Shown here piece by piece: positions 45,420-54,424 of a stretch of DNA of 64,000 nt. Below the pieces are notes generated by a model. It was not told where the DNA came from. It ran no database searches and saw only the letters and a program-made list of their open reading frames with translations. A program made the position numbers and the translations under genes. Position 1 is the first letter of the stretch, and every line of letters starts with the position of its first letter. The stretch comes from an uncultured Bryobacterales bacterium (GTDB lineage: Bacteria; Acidobacteriota; Terriglobia; Bryobacterales; UBA6623). The stretch lies in NCBI GenBank assembly GCA_958295955.1, contig OY282420.1, positions 462,236 to 526,235 on the forward strand, read 5' to 3'.

Positions 45420-46649
45420 TCAATGCCGGCGGGTATCCTTGAGCGGCCCTTTGTCCGCGACCCGCTCCCGGGGCCTCTTGCCGGCCTCGTCCCGCGTCTC
45501 GGGGTTTGCGCCGGCAGCGAGCAGCGCTTCGACGACAGCGGGATTCTCGTTGAATCCGGTTGCAAGATGCAAGGGAGTCCAACCGTGCCCGGCAACCCGC
45601 GCCGCGCAGTCCGCTCCGGCAGCGAGCAGCGCCTCGATGACGGCGGGGTTTTCGTTCAACCCGGCCGCGCTATGCAGGGGAGACCAGCCGGCCTCGTCCC
45701 GCGCGTTGGGGTCCGCTCCGGCGGCCAGGAGGGACGCAACGACGTCGGGGTTCCCGTTGCATCCGGCCGCCAAATGCAGGACGGTCAAGCCGGCTTCGCC
45801 CCGCGCCGCAATGTCCGCGCCGGCAGCGAGCAGCGCCTCGACGATAGCAGGGTTCTCGTTGAACCAGGCTGCGCGATGCAGCGGGCGCCAACCGTACTCG
45901 TCCCGCCCGTTGGGGTCCGCTCCGGCGGCCGCAAGCACCGCGATCACGGCGGGGTTTTCGTTGAATCCGGCCGCCAGGTGCAGAGGAGGCCAGCTATACT
46001 CGGCGGCCCGCGTTTTGAGATCGGCGCCGGCGGCCGCGAGCGCCGCGATCACGGCGGGGTTCTCGTTGAAGGCCGCACGATGGAAAGGGGAGCGGCCCTT
46101 CTCGTCCCGCGCCTTGGGGTCGGCGCCGGCAGTCGCCAGCGTCTCGATAGCGGCAGGGTTTTCGTTAAAGGCGGACGCCAGATGCAGAGGAGTCCACCCG
46201 CCCTCGTCTCGTACCTTGGGGTCGGCTCCGGCAGCCAGCAGCGCCTCGATAACGGCGGGATTGTCGTTAAATCCGGATGCCAAATGCAGGGGAAGCCAAC
46301 TGTCTTCGTTGCGCGCCATGAGGTCCGCTCCGGCGGCCGCGAGCGCGGCGACGACGGCGGGGCTCACATTGAAGCCGGCCGCGCGATGCAAGGGGGTCCA
46401 GCCGTTCTTGCTCCGCGCATTGGGATCCGCTCCGGCGTCCAGCAGCGCCGCGATGACGGCGGGGCTCGCGTTGAAGCCGGCCGCAAAGTGCAGGGGGGCG
46501 CAGCCGTTTTCGTCGCGCGCATTGGGGTCCGCGCCCGACCGCAGGCGGGCGGTCACATCTTTCGCCGACGCCGCCTGGAAATACTGCTTCGAGTTCCAGT
46601 CCGCGCAGCCGTCGGCAAGAGCAGCCGTCGTTGTCGTTTGCGGCGTCAC
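45420..46649 (-). CDS. Ankyrin-repeat protein
   Basis: About 409 aa from a GTG at 46649, consisting almost wholly of ankyrin repeats: roughly eleven units of the type GADPNARDE-GWTPLHLAAGFNENPAVIEALLAA, about 34 residues each. The extra NENP before each second helix is shared by nearly all units, so the array arose by recent internal duplication. The open frame continues upstream through the tRNA-Leu gene, but that part is not protein-coding. The start is uncertain. Ankyrin arrays bind other proteins; partner unknown. Confidence 0.8.
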   Translation of the reverse strand: MTPQTTTTAALADGCADWNSKQYFQAASAKDVTARLRSGADPNARDENGCAPLHFAAGFNASPAVIAALLDAGADPNARSKNGWTPLHRAAGFNVSPAVVAALAAAGADLMARNEDSWLPLHLASGFNDNPAVIEALLAAGADPKVRDEGGWTPLHLASAFNENPAAIETLATAGADPKARDEKGRSPFHRAAFNENPAVIAALAAAGADLKTRAAEYSWPPLHLAAGFNENPAVIAVLAAAGADPNGRDEYGWRPLHRAAWFNENPAIVEALLAAGADIAARGEAGLTVLHLAAGCNGNPDVVASLLAAGADPNARDEAGWSPLHSAAGLNENPAVIEALLAAGADCAARVAGHGWTPLHLATGFNENPAVVEALLAAGANPETRDEAGKRPRERVADKGPLKDTRRH

Positions 46650-46717
46650 TACTCGCTCAGTATAGCCGCGGCAAAATGTCTGCGCGGGTTCCGAGGCAGG
46701 GGCGCCTGAAACGAAGA

Positions 46718-46806
46718 TGGTGCTGGAGGTGGGGGTCGAACCCACATGGGAGTGAAATCCCGCTGGATTTTGAGTCCAGTGCGTCTGCCAATTCCGCCAC
46801 TCCAGC
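46718..46806 (-). tRNA. tRNA-Leu (anticodon CAA)
   Basis: Read on the minus strand, a seven-base acceptor stem (GCTGGAG with CTCCAGC) encloses a D-arm, an anticodon arm with CTGGA/TCCAG around CTCAAAA (anticodon CAA), a long variable arm and a GGTTCGACC T-loop, ending in encoded CCA. The long variable arm confirms a class II tRNA. It lies 68 bases upstream of the ankyrin gene start. Confidence 0.95.
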
Positions 46807-46957
46807 ACTCTTCGGCACGAGCGTTTGCCGTTGACGGCGTCTCTCCTTGCTATTGTAGCGTTGAACGGGCGCGGCTGTGGCGCTTCTCCGCGCGTGCTGA
46901 TATGGCCGACCGCAGATTCCTTCAAACCCGGGATTGAAAGAGCTTTAGATATCGAAA

Positions 46958-47269
46958 ATGAAGTTCGACCAACTGACCAAAACGCACAGCAAGCCCGAAT
47001 TGGCGGATTTGCACGCGGACTTTATCGCCGACGCCCGAAAAAGCAGACTGCTCGCGCAAGAGACCCTGATTCTGGATGCGACCGAGACCATCTGCGAATG
47101 GCTCGCGGCGGAAAGCCTGTCGCGCACCGACCTTGCCGCGAGACTTGGCCGCAGCCCGGCCTATGTCTCGCAGTTGTTAAACGGATCGCGAAACATGACT
47201 TTGCGGGCTTTTGCGGACATCGCGCGCTTGCTGAACCGCGAAGTCCGCGTTTCGAGCCGCCGCGTATAG
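46958..47269 (+). CDS. XRE-family helix-turn-helix regulator
   Basis: A 103-aa DNA-binding protein. The C-terminal half (LSRTDLAARLGRSPAYVSQLLNGSRNMTLRAFADIARLL) is a clear Cro/C1-type HTH. The N-terminal half is a charged helix with DLHADFIADARKSRLL, as in antitoxins of the HigA type. No toxin gene is adjacent; the next gene is a large cytochrome-domain protein 13 bases later, which may be coincidental. Could be an orphan antitoxin or a plain regulator. Confidence 0.82.
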   Translation: MKFDQLTKTHSKPELADLHADFIADARKSRLLAQETLILDATETICEWLAAESLSRTDLAARLGRSPAYVSQLLNGSRNMTLRAFADIARLLNREVRVSSRRV

Positions 47270-47282
47270 AATAGATAACGTT

Positions 47283-50200
47283 ATGGCGCAACGCATTGCG
47301 GCATGGGCTCTGGTCGGTTGCGGGTTGGCCGCCGGCCCAGCGCGCGGCGCCGAGATCGACTTCGAGTACTTCGAAAAGCACGTGCGGCCGGTGCTGGCCG
47401 AGAAGTGTTACGCCTGCCACGGGGCGGGGGCCGCGAATCTGTTCGCCGGGCTGCGGCTCGACAGCAGGGCCGGATTGCTGCGGGGCGGGGACTCGGGGCC
47501 GGCGATCGTTCCTCAGGACTCCGCCAACAGCCTGCTGCTCAAGGCGTTGCGGGGCGAGGCGAAGACGCCGATGCCGCCCACCGGGAGACTGCCGGAGGAG
47601 CGCATCGCAGCCATCGCCGCCTGGGTGGACGCAGGCGCGCCCTGGCCCGAGGAAAACGCGCCCGGCTTGCCCGATCCGTCGGCAGCGTTCGACCTGGAAG
47701 CGCGGCGCTCCGCGCATTGGGCCTGGCAGCCGGTGCAGGCGGTTGACGCGCCCGGCGTGGACAGCTTCATCGCTGCCAAGCTCCGCGAAAAGGGCTTGCG
47801 GCCGGCCGCCGCCGCCGACCGTCATACGCTGCTGCGGCGCCTGGCTTTCGCCATTACCGGTTTGCCGCCCACGCCGGAGGAGGTCCGCAAGTTCGTCAAC
47901 GACCCCTCGCCGGATGCGTACGAGAAGCAGGTTGACCGCCTGCTCGCCTCGCCTCATTACGGCGAGCGCTGGGCGCGGCACTGGATGGACCTGTTCCGCT
48001 ACACGGAATCGCACGGCAGCGAGGGAGACCCGGACACGCTGGAAGCCTGGCGGTACCGCGATTACCTGATCCGCGCCTTGAACGCGGACGTGCCTTACGA
48101 CCAGCTTATTCGCGAGCACGTGGCCGGCGACCTGCTGCCGAATCCGCGCATCGACGCGGAAAAAGGCATCAACGAATCCATCGTCGCCACCGCGCACTAC
48201 CGCATGATCGAACATGGCTTCCAACCGGTCGATCCCTGGGAAGACCGGGTGAAATGGACCGACAACCAGATCGACGTTTTCTCCAAGGCGTTTCAAGGGC
48301 TGACCGTTTCCTGCGCCCGCTGCCACGATCACAAGTTCGATGCGATCAGCCAGAAGGATTTCTACGCGCTGTTCGGCATCTTCAAAAATGCACGGCCGAC
48401 GCAGCGGGCGATCGATGCGCCGGCGGTGCTCGAGAAGAACCGCGCCGAGCTTGCCGCGCTCAAGCAGAAAATCAAGGATGCGCTGGCCAAGCGGTGGTTG
48501 GCGGCGGCGGACGGCGTCGCCAAGCGGCTGCAGTCGCGCCATCGGTCGCTCGCTCCGTTGCTCGAACAAGCCGCATGCCGTGAGGACAACCCGCTGTTCC
48601 CCTGGTTCGAGTTGGGCGGCAGGAACGCGGAGGAAGTCCGTGCGGGGTGGCGGCGCCTCGCCGCGAGTTGGGAGCGCGAGCGCGCCCGGCGCGAGCAATT
48701 CAACAAAGAGCAATTCCCGGTGCTCTGGAACGTCGCGGAGGAGTACCCGAAGTGGATCCGGCACGGCGTGGGCCTGGGCGCAACGGCGTCGGCGCCTGGA
48801 GAGTTTTCGATCGTCCCCGCGGGCGGCCGCATCGTTGAAGGCATCTATGGAGCGGGGGCGCATACCGCTCTGCTTTCGCGGCGTCATAACGGCGTTTTGC
48901 AGTCGTCGCGATTCAAGATCGAGACGAACAACATCAGCTTCCGCGTCCAGGGCGGAAACTTCAGCGTCGTGCGGCTGATCGTCGAAAATTATGCGGTTCC
49001 CCGCGGCGGAATCTATCACCAACGCTACTCGCCGAAGAAAGACGAGCCTGTCTGGTACACCTGGGACACGACATATTGGAAAGGATTCACCGCCTACGTC
49101 GAGTTCGCCACGCTTGACGATGCGACGAACTTTCTTCTCGACAAGATCGACAGCAGAAAGAAACCGCAACCGCAGCCGGTTCGCGACGGCCGCTCGTTTT
49201 TCGGCGCGACGGCAGTCGCCTTTCACGACGGGCGGATGCTGCCGGAAAACCTCTCGCCGGCGGTTGCCTACCTGCTGCAGGGCAGCCCCCCGGACGACGC
49301 CCGCGGACTGGCGCGGCTGTACGCCGAGCGGTTGAAGACGGCCGCAGCCTCCTGGCGCCGCGGCGAGATGAACGAAGAGCAGGCGGCCTACCTGGATTTC
49401 TTCGTGCGCAACAAGCTGTTGCCCGTGACCATGCGCGGCAACGCCGCGCTCCGCAGGTTGACGGCCGAGTACCGCCGCCTGGAAGACGCGGTGCCCACCT
49501 ACCGGCGGGCGCCCGGCGTGGTTGAGGAAGGGGGCGGAGATCAGCCGCTTTTGATCCGCGGCGGACACAAGAATCCCGGAGACCCGGTGCCGCGGCGCTA
49601 CCTCACGGCGCTGGGCAGCAAGCCCTACGACAATCCCGCCGAGATGCGTTTGCGGCTGGCGGAGGAAACGGCCTCGGCCGACAATCCGCTGACCGCCAGA
49701 GTCATGGTCAACCGCATCTGGGCGCGCCTGTTCGGACGCGGCATCGTTGCCTCCGTCGACAATTTCGGACGGCTCGGCGACAAGCCCTCGCACCCCGAGT
49801 TGCTCGACTACCTGGCGGCGGAATTCGTCGCAGACGGCTGGTCGATCAAGCGCGCGATCCGGCGTCTGGCCTTGACCGACGCCTATCGCCGGAGCAGTAA
49901 CGGCTCCGCGCGCGCCGCGGCGGTCGATCCTGACAACGCGTTGCTGCAGCACATGCCCGTCAGACGGCTGGAAGGCGAAGCGATCCGCGACAGTCTGCTG
50001 GCGGTTTCGGGCAGGCTGGAGAAGAACTTGGGCGGCCCCTCGGTCAACGTTTACTACGCGTTCGCCAAGGGCAAAACGAAAGGCGACCGACCGAAGGGAC
50101 CCCTGGACGGCGGCGGGCGGCGCAGCGTCTATCAGGAGATTCGGCGCAACGCGCACAACCCGTTTCTCGAAGTCTTCAACCAGCCGAAACCGGCTTCGAC

Positions 50201-50486
50201 GCGCGGGCAGCGCGATGCGACCAATGTTCCCGCACAGTCGCTGACGATGCTGAACAGTCCGTTGGTGATCGCCCAAGCCGAGCTTTGGGGCAAGCGGCTT
50301 GCAGCGAATCCGGCGGGCGGCGGAGAGAAAGTCAACGAGATGTTCCTGCAAGCCTTGGGGCGCCCCGCCGCTCCCGGCGAAGTTGACCGCGCGCTGACCT
50401 ACATGGACGGCAGCGAAGATGCGGGCGCCTGGACGAATCTCGCGCACGCGCTGTTCAATCTGAAGGAATTCATTTACCTCCGCTAG
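47283..50486 (+). CDS. Planctomycete-type cytochrome protein (DUF1549/DUF1553)
   Basis: A 1067-aa exported protein. A signal peptide is followed by CYACH (Cys42-His46) in a PSCyt1-type cytochrome domain, then VDSFIAAKLREKGLRPAA and YGERWARHWMDLFRY (DUF1549), and the C-terminal DUF1553 part with NPLTARVMVNRIWARLFGRGIV and PAQSLTMLNSPLV. CARCHDHKFD in the middle is a second heme-like CxxCH. These proteins abound in Planctomycetes and Solibacter-type Acidobacteria, often near DUF1501 proteins; here no DUF1501 gene follows. The reaction is unknown. Confidence 0.88.
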   Translation: MAQRIAAWALVGCGLAAGPARGAEIDFEYFEKHVRPVLAEKCYACHGAGAANLFAGLRLDSRAGLLRGGDSGPAIVPQDSANSLLLKALRGEAKTPMPPTGRLPEERIAAIAAWVDAGAPWPEENAPGLPDPSAAFDLEARRSAHWAWQPVQAVDAPGVDSFIAAKLREKGLRPAAAADRHTLLRRLAFAITGLPPTPEEVRKFVNDPSPDAYEKQVDRLLASPHYGERWARHWMDLFRYTESHGSEGDPDTLEAWRYRDYLIRALNADVPYDQLIREHVAGDLLPNPRIDAEKGINESIVATAHYRMIEHGFQPVDPWEDRVKWTDNQIDVFSKAFQGLTVSCARCHDHKFDAISQKDFYALFGIFKNARPTQRAIDAPAVLEKNRAELAALKQKIKDALAKRWLAAADGVAKRLQSRHRSLAPLLEQAACREDNPLFPWFELGGRNAEEVRAGWRRLAASWERERARREQFNKEQFPVLWNVAEEYPKWIRHGVGLGATASAPGEFSIVPAGGRIVEGIYGAGAHTALLSRRHNGVLQSSRFKIETNNISFRVQGGNFSVVRLIVENYAVPRGGIYHQRYSPKKDEPVWYTWDTTYWKGFTAYVEFATLDDATNFLLDKIDSRKKPQPQPVRDGRSFFGATAVAFHDGRMLPENLSPAVAYLLQGSPPDDARGLARLYAERLKTAAASWRRGEMNEEQAAYLDFFVRNKLLPVTMRGNAALRRLTAEYRRLEDAVPTYRRAPGVVEEGGGDQPLLIRGGHKNPGDPVPRRYLTALGSKPYDNPAEMRLRLAEETASADNPLTARVMVNRIWARLFGRGIVASVDNFGRLGDKPSHPELLDYLAAEFVADGWSIKRAIRRLALTDAYRRSSNGSARAAAVDPDNALLQHMPVRRLEGEAIRDSLLAVSGRLEKNLGGPSVNVYYAFAKGKTKGDRPKGPLDGGGRRSVYQEIRRNAHNPFLEVFNQPKPASTRGQRDATNVPAQSLTMLNSPLVIAQAELWGKRLAANPAGGGEKVNEMFLQALGRPAAPGEVDRALTYMDGSEDAGAWTNLAHALFNLKEFIYLR

Positions 50487-50505
50487 CAATCGCGGGAGTT
50501 ACGGC

Positions 50506-50967
50506 ATGGCTGCGCCTCGGCCCATCGTCGGCGTCGGCGCAGTCGTCTTTCGCGGGGAGCGCGTGCTGTTGGTTAAACGCGGCGCGGAGCCGCTGAAAGA
50601 TCACTGGTCGATTCCCGGCGGAAAAGTGGAGCTTGGCGAAAAGCTGCGCGCCGCCGTCGAGCGCGAGACGCTTGAAGAAACCGGCCTGGAGGTGAAAGCC
50701 GGCCCACTGGTCGAGATTTTCGAGCGCATTCGCCGCGGCGATGCGGGCGCCGTCGCCTATCACTACGTGTTGATGGATTACTTGTGCGCGGTTGCCGGCG
50801 GCGAGTTGCAGAGCGGCGATGACGCCGCCGATGCGGATTGGTTTCGGTTGGACCAACTGAACGGCTTGCTGCTGACCGCGGGCACGGCCGGGGTGATCCG
50901 CAAAGGGTTCGCGATGTTCCGGGCGGGCGCCGCTCCGGCCCCTTTGCCAACAGCCGGCGATGATTGA
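50506..50967 (+). CDS. Nudix hydrolase
   Basis: A 153-aa hydrolase of nucleoside diphosphates linked to another moiety. The Nudix box is complete: GGKVELGEKLRAAVERETLEETGLEV fits GX5EX7REUXEEXGU. The VGAVVFRGERVLLVKRGAEPLKDHWSIPGG start resembles ADP-ribose pyrophosphatase or MutT relatives. The last codons overlap the start of mutS2 by eight bases, so both share a transcript. Substrate cannot be told. Confidence 0.9.
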   Translation: MAAPRPIVGVGAVVFRGERVLLVKRGAEPLKDHWSIPGGKVELGEKLRAAVERETLEETGLEVKAGPLVEIFERIRRGDAGAVAYHYVLMDYLCAVAGGELQSGDDAADADWFRLDQLNGLLLTAGTAGVIRKGFAMFRAGAAPAPLPTAGDD

Positions 50968-53398
50968 GCAAACGCGGCAGTCCCTGGAATTCGACGGCGT
51001 GGCGGATTTGCTGCGGCGCTACATCGCCGCTCCGCCGGGCGAGGCCCGCCTGGAAGCTCTGCGCGCCGAGCCGCGGTTGGCAACGGCCGAAGCCGCGTCC
51101 GCCGCGCTGGCGGAAGTCGGCGAAGCGATGGACTGGCTGCGCAGCGCGGAGCGGCCCGGCGGAGGCAACGTTGCGCAGCCGCCGCAATTCCACGGCCTTG
51201 CGGACATCCGCGAGGCCGTAGGGCGGCTTTCGATCGAGGGCGCGGTCCTCGACGCTCTTGAGATTCGCGACGTTCTCGGCGTCCTCGAGCGCGCCGCGGC
51301 TGTCCGCGGCGTTCTGCATGGCGAGCGGGAACGCCTGCCGTTGCTGGCGGCTTACGGCGGGCGGTTGGCGGAGTTCAAGCCGCTGCTGCGCGAGCTTGCG
51401 GGAAAGATTTTGCCGGACGGCGAGCTCTCCGGCCTGGCAAGCTCAGAGTTGTCGAAGATTCGCCGGCGGATCGAGTCGCAACGCCGGAACGTAAAAATTT
51501 CGCTTGAAAAATTCGTGCGCAAACACGCCGCTTCCGGTGCGCTGCAAGACGACTACGTGACCGTTCGCAACGGGCGTTCGGTCGTTCCCGTGAAGGCAAG
51601 CTGGAAAGGGCGTATCGCCGGCGTCGTTCACGGCGGCAGCGCCGGCGGGCAAACGGTTTTCGTCGAGCCGCTTGACACGATCGCGCAGAACAACCGCCTG
51701 GTGCGGCTGTTGGAAGACGAGCGGAGCGAGATTCTGCGCATTTTGCGGGAGATGACCGAGCGCCTGCGCCGGGACGCTCCGGCGGTCGGCGAGGCGGCGG
51801 CGGTCCTCGGCGAGTTGGACTACGCTTTCGCCCGCGCCCGCTTCGGCCGGGAGTTCGGCTGCTGTCTGCCGGCATTTTGCCGCGGCGGCGAGCCGCGGCT
51901 GGTCCTGGAACGGGCGCGGCATCCCCTGCTGCAGGATTTGCTCGCGCGGCAGGGCGACAAGCCGGTTCCGCTCTCCGTGCGGCTCGAAGGCGGGCGGCGG
52001 GCATTGCTCATCAGCGGACCGAACGCGGGCGGCAAGACCGTTGTGCTCAAGACCGTCGGGTTGTTGTCGCTGATGGCCCAGGCCGGGCTGCCCGTGCCGG
52101 CCGACGAAGTCCTCCTGCCCTGGTTCGACGACGTGACGGCCGATATCGGCGACGCCCAGTCGATCGCCGAGCGATTGAGCACGTTTTCGGCGCACGTATC
52201 CAAGTTGACGGCGATGCTCGACCGCGCTTCCCCGCGCAGTCTGGTGCTGCTCGACGAATTGGGCGCCGCGACCGACCCCGAGGAAGGCGGCGCGTTGGGC
52301 GCGGCCATTGTCGAGCGGCTGCTCGAACGCGGCGCATTCCTGGCGGTTTCGACGCACCTGCCGGCGCTGAAGGTTTTCGGCTTCCGCTCGCCGGCCGTCG
52401 TCAGCGCGGCAATGGGCTTCGACGAAGATTCGCTTTCGCCGACCTACAAGTTGCTGCTCGGCGTTCCCGGCCGCTCGGCCGGGCTGGAAACGGCGCGGCG
52501 CTTCGGAATGCCGCCCGAGGTGATCGAGCGGGCGCGGGAGGCGCGGGGAAAAACGGCGGAGGACGCCTCCCGATTTCTGAGCGACCTGCGCCGCAGAGTC
52601 GAGCAATCGGCCGCGGCCGAGCGGAAGCTGCGCGCGCGGGAACGGGCGCTCGCCGAACGCGAGGAGCAGCTCGCGCGGGACGCCGCGGCGAAAGCCGAGC
52701 AGGCGCGGGAGAAAACCGAGCGCCGCATCGCAGACCTGACCCTAACGCTTGAGCGCCGTTACCGCGAAGCGCTGCAAGCGGCTATCGAGACTCTTCGCGC
52801 GGCGGAGAGGGGCGGCAAGTCGGCGCGAGCCGTCGAGCGCGCGGCGGCGCAGTCGCGGGGGGCGCTGCGCCGAGAAATGGAACGGACGGTCCGCGCCGAG
52901 CTCGGCGCAGACGCTCCCGCCGCCGGCGGCCCGACGGACGAGCCGGGGCCCGGCGACCGGGTGCATATCGGCTCGATGGGCGCTTCCGGAACGCTCGTGC
53001 GGGCGCTCGCCGCGGGGCGCTGGGAAGTGCAGGTCGGCCGGCTGAGGGTGCAGGCCGCGGCGGACGACATCGATCCTCTCGAGACCGAGGCGGAGCCGCG
53101 GAGCGCGCTGCCCGCCGGCGTGAGCTTCCATCCCGCGCCGCGTCCGGGCGGCGTTCCTGCCGAAATCAACGTGATCGGCAAGACCGCCGACGAGGCGCGC
53201 GAGGCGGTGGACAAGTATCTGGACGACGCGGTTCTCGCCGAGATGCCGCGGGTCCGCGTCATCCACGGGTTCGGGCGCAATATCCTGCGGCGGGAGTTGT
53301 CGCAGATGCTGTCCGGCCACGCCCACGTGGCCAAGCATTACGACGCCGAGGGCCGCGAGGGCGGCGCCGGGGCGACCATCGTCGAGATACGCCTGTAG
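50960..53398 (+). CDS. mutS2: Endonuclease MutS2
   Basis: An 812-aa MutS-family ATPase. Core and clamp regions lead to Walker A ISGPNAGGKTVVLKT (near 350), the FDDVTADIGDAQSI stretch, VLLDELGAATDPEEGGALG (Walker B) and the STHLPALKVF motif. A coiled-coil charged linker (about 510-650) and a C-terminal Smr domain (INVIGKTADEAREAVDKYL, IHGFGRNILRREL) complete it. MutS2 lacks the mismatch-recognition domain and acts on recombination intermediates or collided ribosomes. Confidence 0.94.
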   Translation: MIEQTRQSLEFDGVADLLRRYIAAPPGEARLEALRAEPRLATAEAASAALAEVGEAMDWLRSAERPGGGNVAQPPQFHGLADIREAVGRLSIEGAVLDALEIRDVLGVLERAAAVRGVLHGERERLPLLAAYGGRLAEFKPLLRELAGKILPDGELSGLASSELSKIRRRIESQRRNVKISLEKFVRKHAASGALQDDYVTVRNGRSVVPVKASWKGRIAGVVHGGSAGGQTVFVEPLDTIAQNNRLVRLLEDERSEILRILREMTERLRRDAPAVGEAAAVLGELDYAFARARFGREFGCCLPAFCRGGEPRLVLERARHPLLQDLLARQGDKPVPLSVRLEGGRRALLISGPNAGGKTVVLKTVGLLSLMAQAGLPVPADEVLLPWFDDVTADIGDAQSIAERLSTFSAHVSKLTAMLDRASPRSLVLLDELGAATDPEEGGALGAAIVERLLERGAFLAVSTHLPALKVFGFRSPAVVSAAMGFDEDSLSPTYKLLLGVPGRSAGLETARRFGMPPEVIERAREARGKTAEDASRFLSDLRRRVEQSAAAERKLRARERALAEREEQLARDAAAKAEQAREKTERRIADLTLTLERRYREALQAAIETLRAAERGGKSARAVERAAAQSRGALRREMERTVRAELGADAPAAGGPTDEPGPGDRVHIGSMGASGTLVRALAAGRWEVQVGRLRVQAAADDIDPLETEAEPRSALPAGVSFHPAPRPGGVPAEINVIGKTADEAREAVDKYLDDAVLAEMPRVRVIHGFGRNILRRELSQMLSGHAHVAKHYDAEGREGGAGATIVEIRL

Positions 53399-53424
53399 TC
53401 GGGGCGTCGAATCCGCAACCGGGT

Positions 53425-53454
53425 TTGACACGAACGCGCGCCGTCTGCGACGAT
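53425..53454 (+). promoter_or_regulatory. Likely promoter of tRNA-Asn
   Basis: A perfect TTGACA (53425-53430) lies 18 bases before GACGAT (53449-53454), a weak -10 box. The start would be about ten bases ahead of the tRNA at 53472. Confidence 0.45.
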
Positions 53455-53471
53455 TGAAGAAGTCGCCCTGC

Positions 53472-53547
<76 letters not shown>

Positions 53548-53561
53548 TTCTTGGCCGGCGG

Positions 53562-54221
53562 TCAGAAGCGGATGCCTGCGCCGACGCGGACTTCGAGCAG
53601 GCGCAGTTGCACGCGGGCGAATATGCGGGAGTTCAGCGCGTAGTCGATTCCCGCGCCGACCTGCGGCCGGATGCTCACGCGCGTGAGGAAAGGCTCGCCC
53701 GCGCACGGCCGGCCGCCGGAAAAATCCACGCGGAACCGCTGCCCGGACTGCGGCGTCCCGATGTTCGGCAGTCCTTCGGCGACGCAGGGGCGGTCCGCCA
53801 GATGCCATAGCCCCAGGCCAAAAAGCAGGTGCGGGGTCAACCGTCGGTTTTTGGACAAGCGCCAGTACCCCACCACGCCCACGGCCTGCTCCACGTTGGT
53901 ATCGAGGTAGGCCCGCTCCACGACGATTTCCTCGCCCATGTGCTCTTCGTAATAGTCCGCATAGCTGAGCTGTTCGCGCTCGTTGCGCGCGTAGTCCACC
54001 TGCAGGCGGAACCTCCCCGACCCTACGGTCATCCATCCCCCGAGCGGCGTGCAGCAAGACGGCTCGTCCAGGTAAGCCTTGAACAGAGGCGAGACGCTGA
54101 CGCCGGCATCGAATTTCCACTTCGGCGCGTTTGCGTTCTGCGCCGCAACCGGCCGCGCGCTCAGCAAGGCGATCCCGCCGGCAAGAACAAGCAATCGACG
54201 CCGGCAGTGCCTCATTGTCAT
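53562..54221 (-). CDS. Exported outer-membrane beta-barrel-like protein
   Basis: A 219-aa protein with a signal peptide (RRLLVLAGGIALLSARPVAAQ) followed by alternating polar/hydrophobic strands: FRLQVDYARNE, TPHLLFGLGLWHL, RPQVGAGIDYALNSRIFARVQLRLLEVRVGAGIRF. The C-terminal Phe and the strand pattern fit a small outer membrane barrel. No family name can be given. Divergent from the sugar transferase. Confidence 0.75.
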   Translation of the reverse strand: MTMRHCRRRLLVLAGGIALLSARPVAAQNANAPKWKFDAGVSVSPLFKAYLDEPSCCTPLGGWMTVGSGRFRLQVDYARNEREQLSYADYYEEHMGEEIVVERAYLDTNVEQAVGVVGYWRLSKNRRLTPHLLFGLGLWHLADRPCVAEGLPNIGTPQSGQRFRVDFSGGRPCAGEPFLTRVSIRPQVGAGIDYALNSRIFARVQLRLLEVRVGAGIRF

Positions 54222-54332
54222 TTCCTCTCTACAAGCTTACAAGGGATGCGAAAGAGTTCATTCTCTCGGGACTGACAGCGCGGCGCGCCGTTTTGGGAGC
54301 CGGGTCATGCCGCCTGCCGTAACATTTTTGCG

Positions 54333-54418
54333 GTTACCATGGGTTTTGACCCGGACAGGGGTTTTTGCGCGGAACCGGCGGGGAGTCGCGCGGTTTGCGT
54401 TACCATAGGTTCGTACCC
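54333..54418. repeat. Two imperfect 20-bp direct repeats upstream of sugar transferase
   Basis: GTTACCATGGGTTTTGACCC (54333-54352) and GTTACCATAGGTTCGTACCC (54399-54418) share 16 of 20 bases and are 66 bases apart (six helical turns), just before the start at 54425. They could be regulator-binding sites or leader elements. No matching regulator gene is nearby. Confidence 0.4.
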
Positions 54419-54424
54419 AAGCGG

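Noticed and set aside
46650-46925. N-terminal extension of the ankyrin protein
   Set aside because: The frame reads straight through the tRNA-Leu gene; the peptide is the usual false translation of that tRNA.
47022-50489. A 1155-codon open frame on the minus strand
   Set aside because: It lies antisense to the clear DUF1549/DUF1553 gene. Its composition is what antisense reading of GC-rich codons gives, and no domain is seen.
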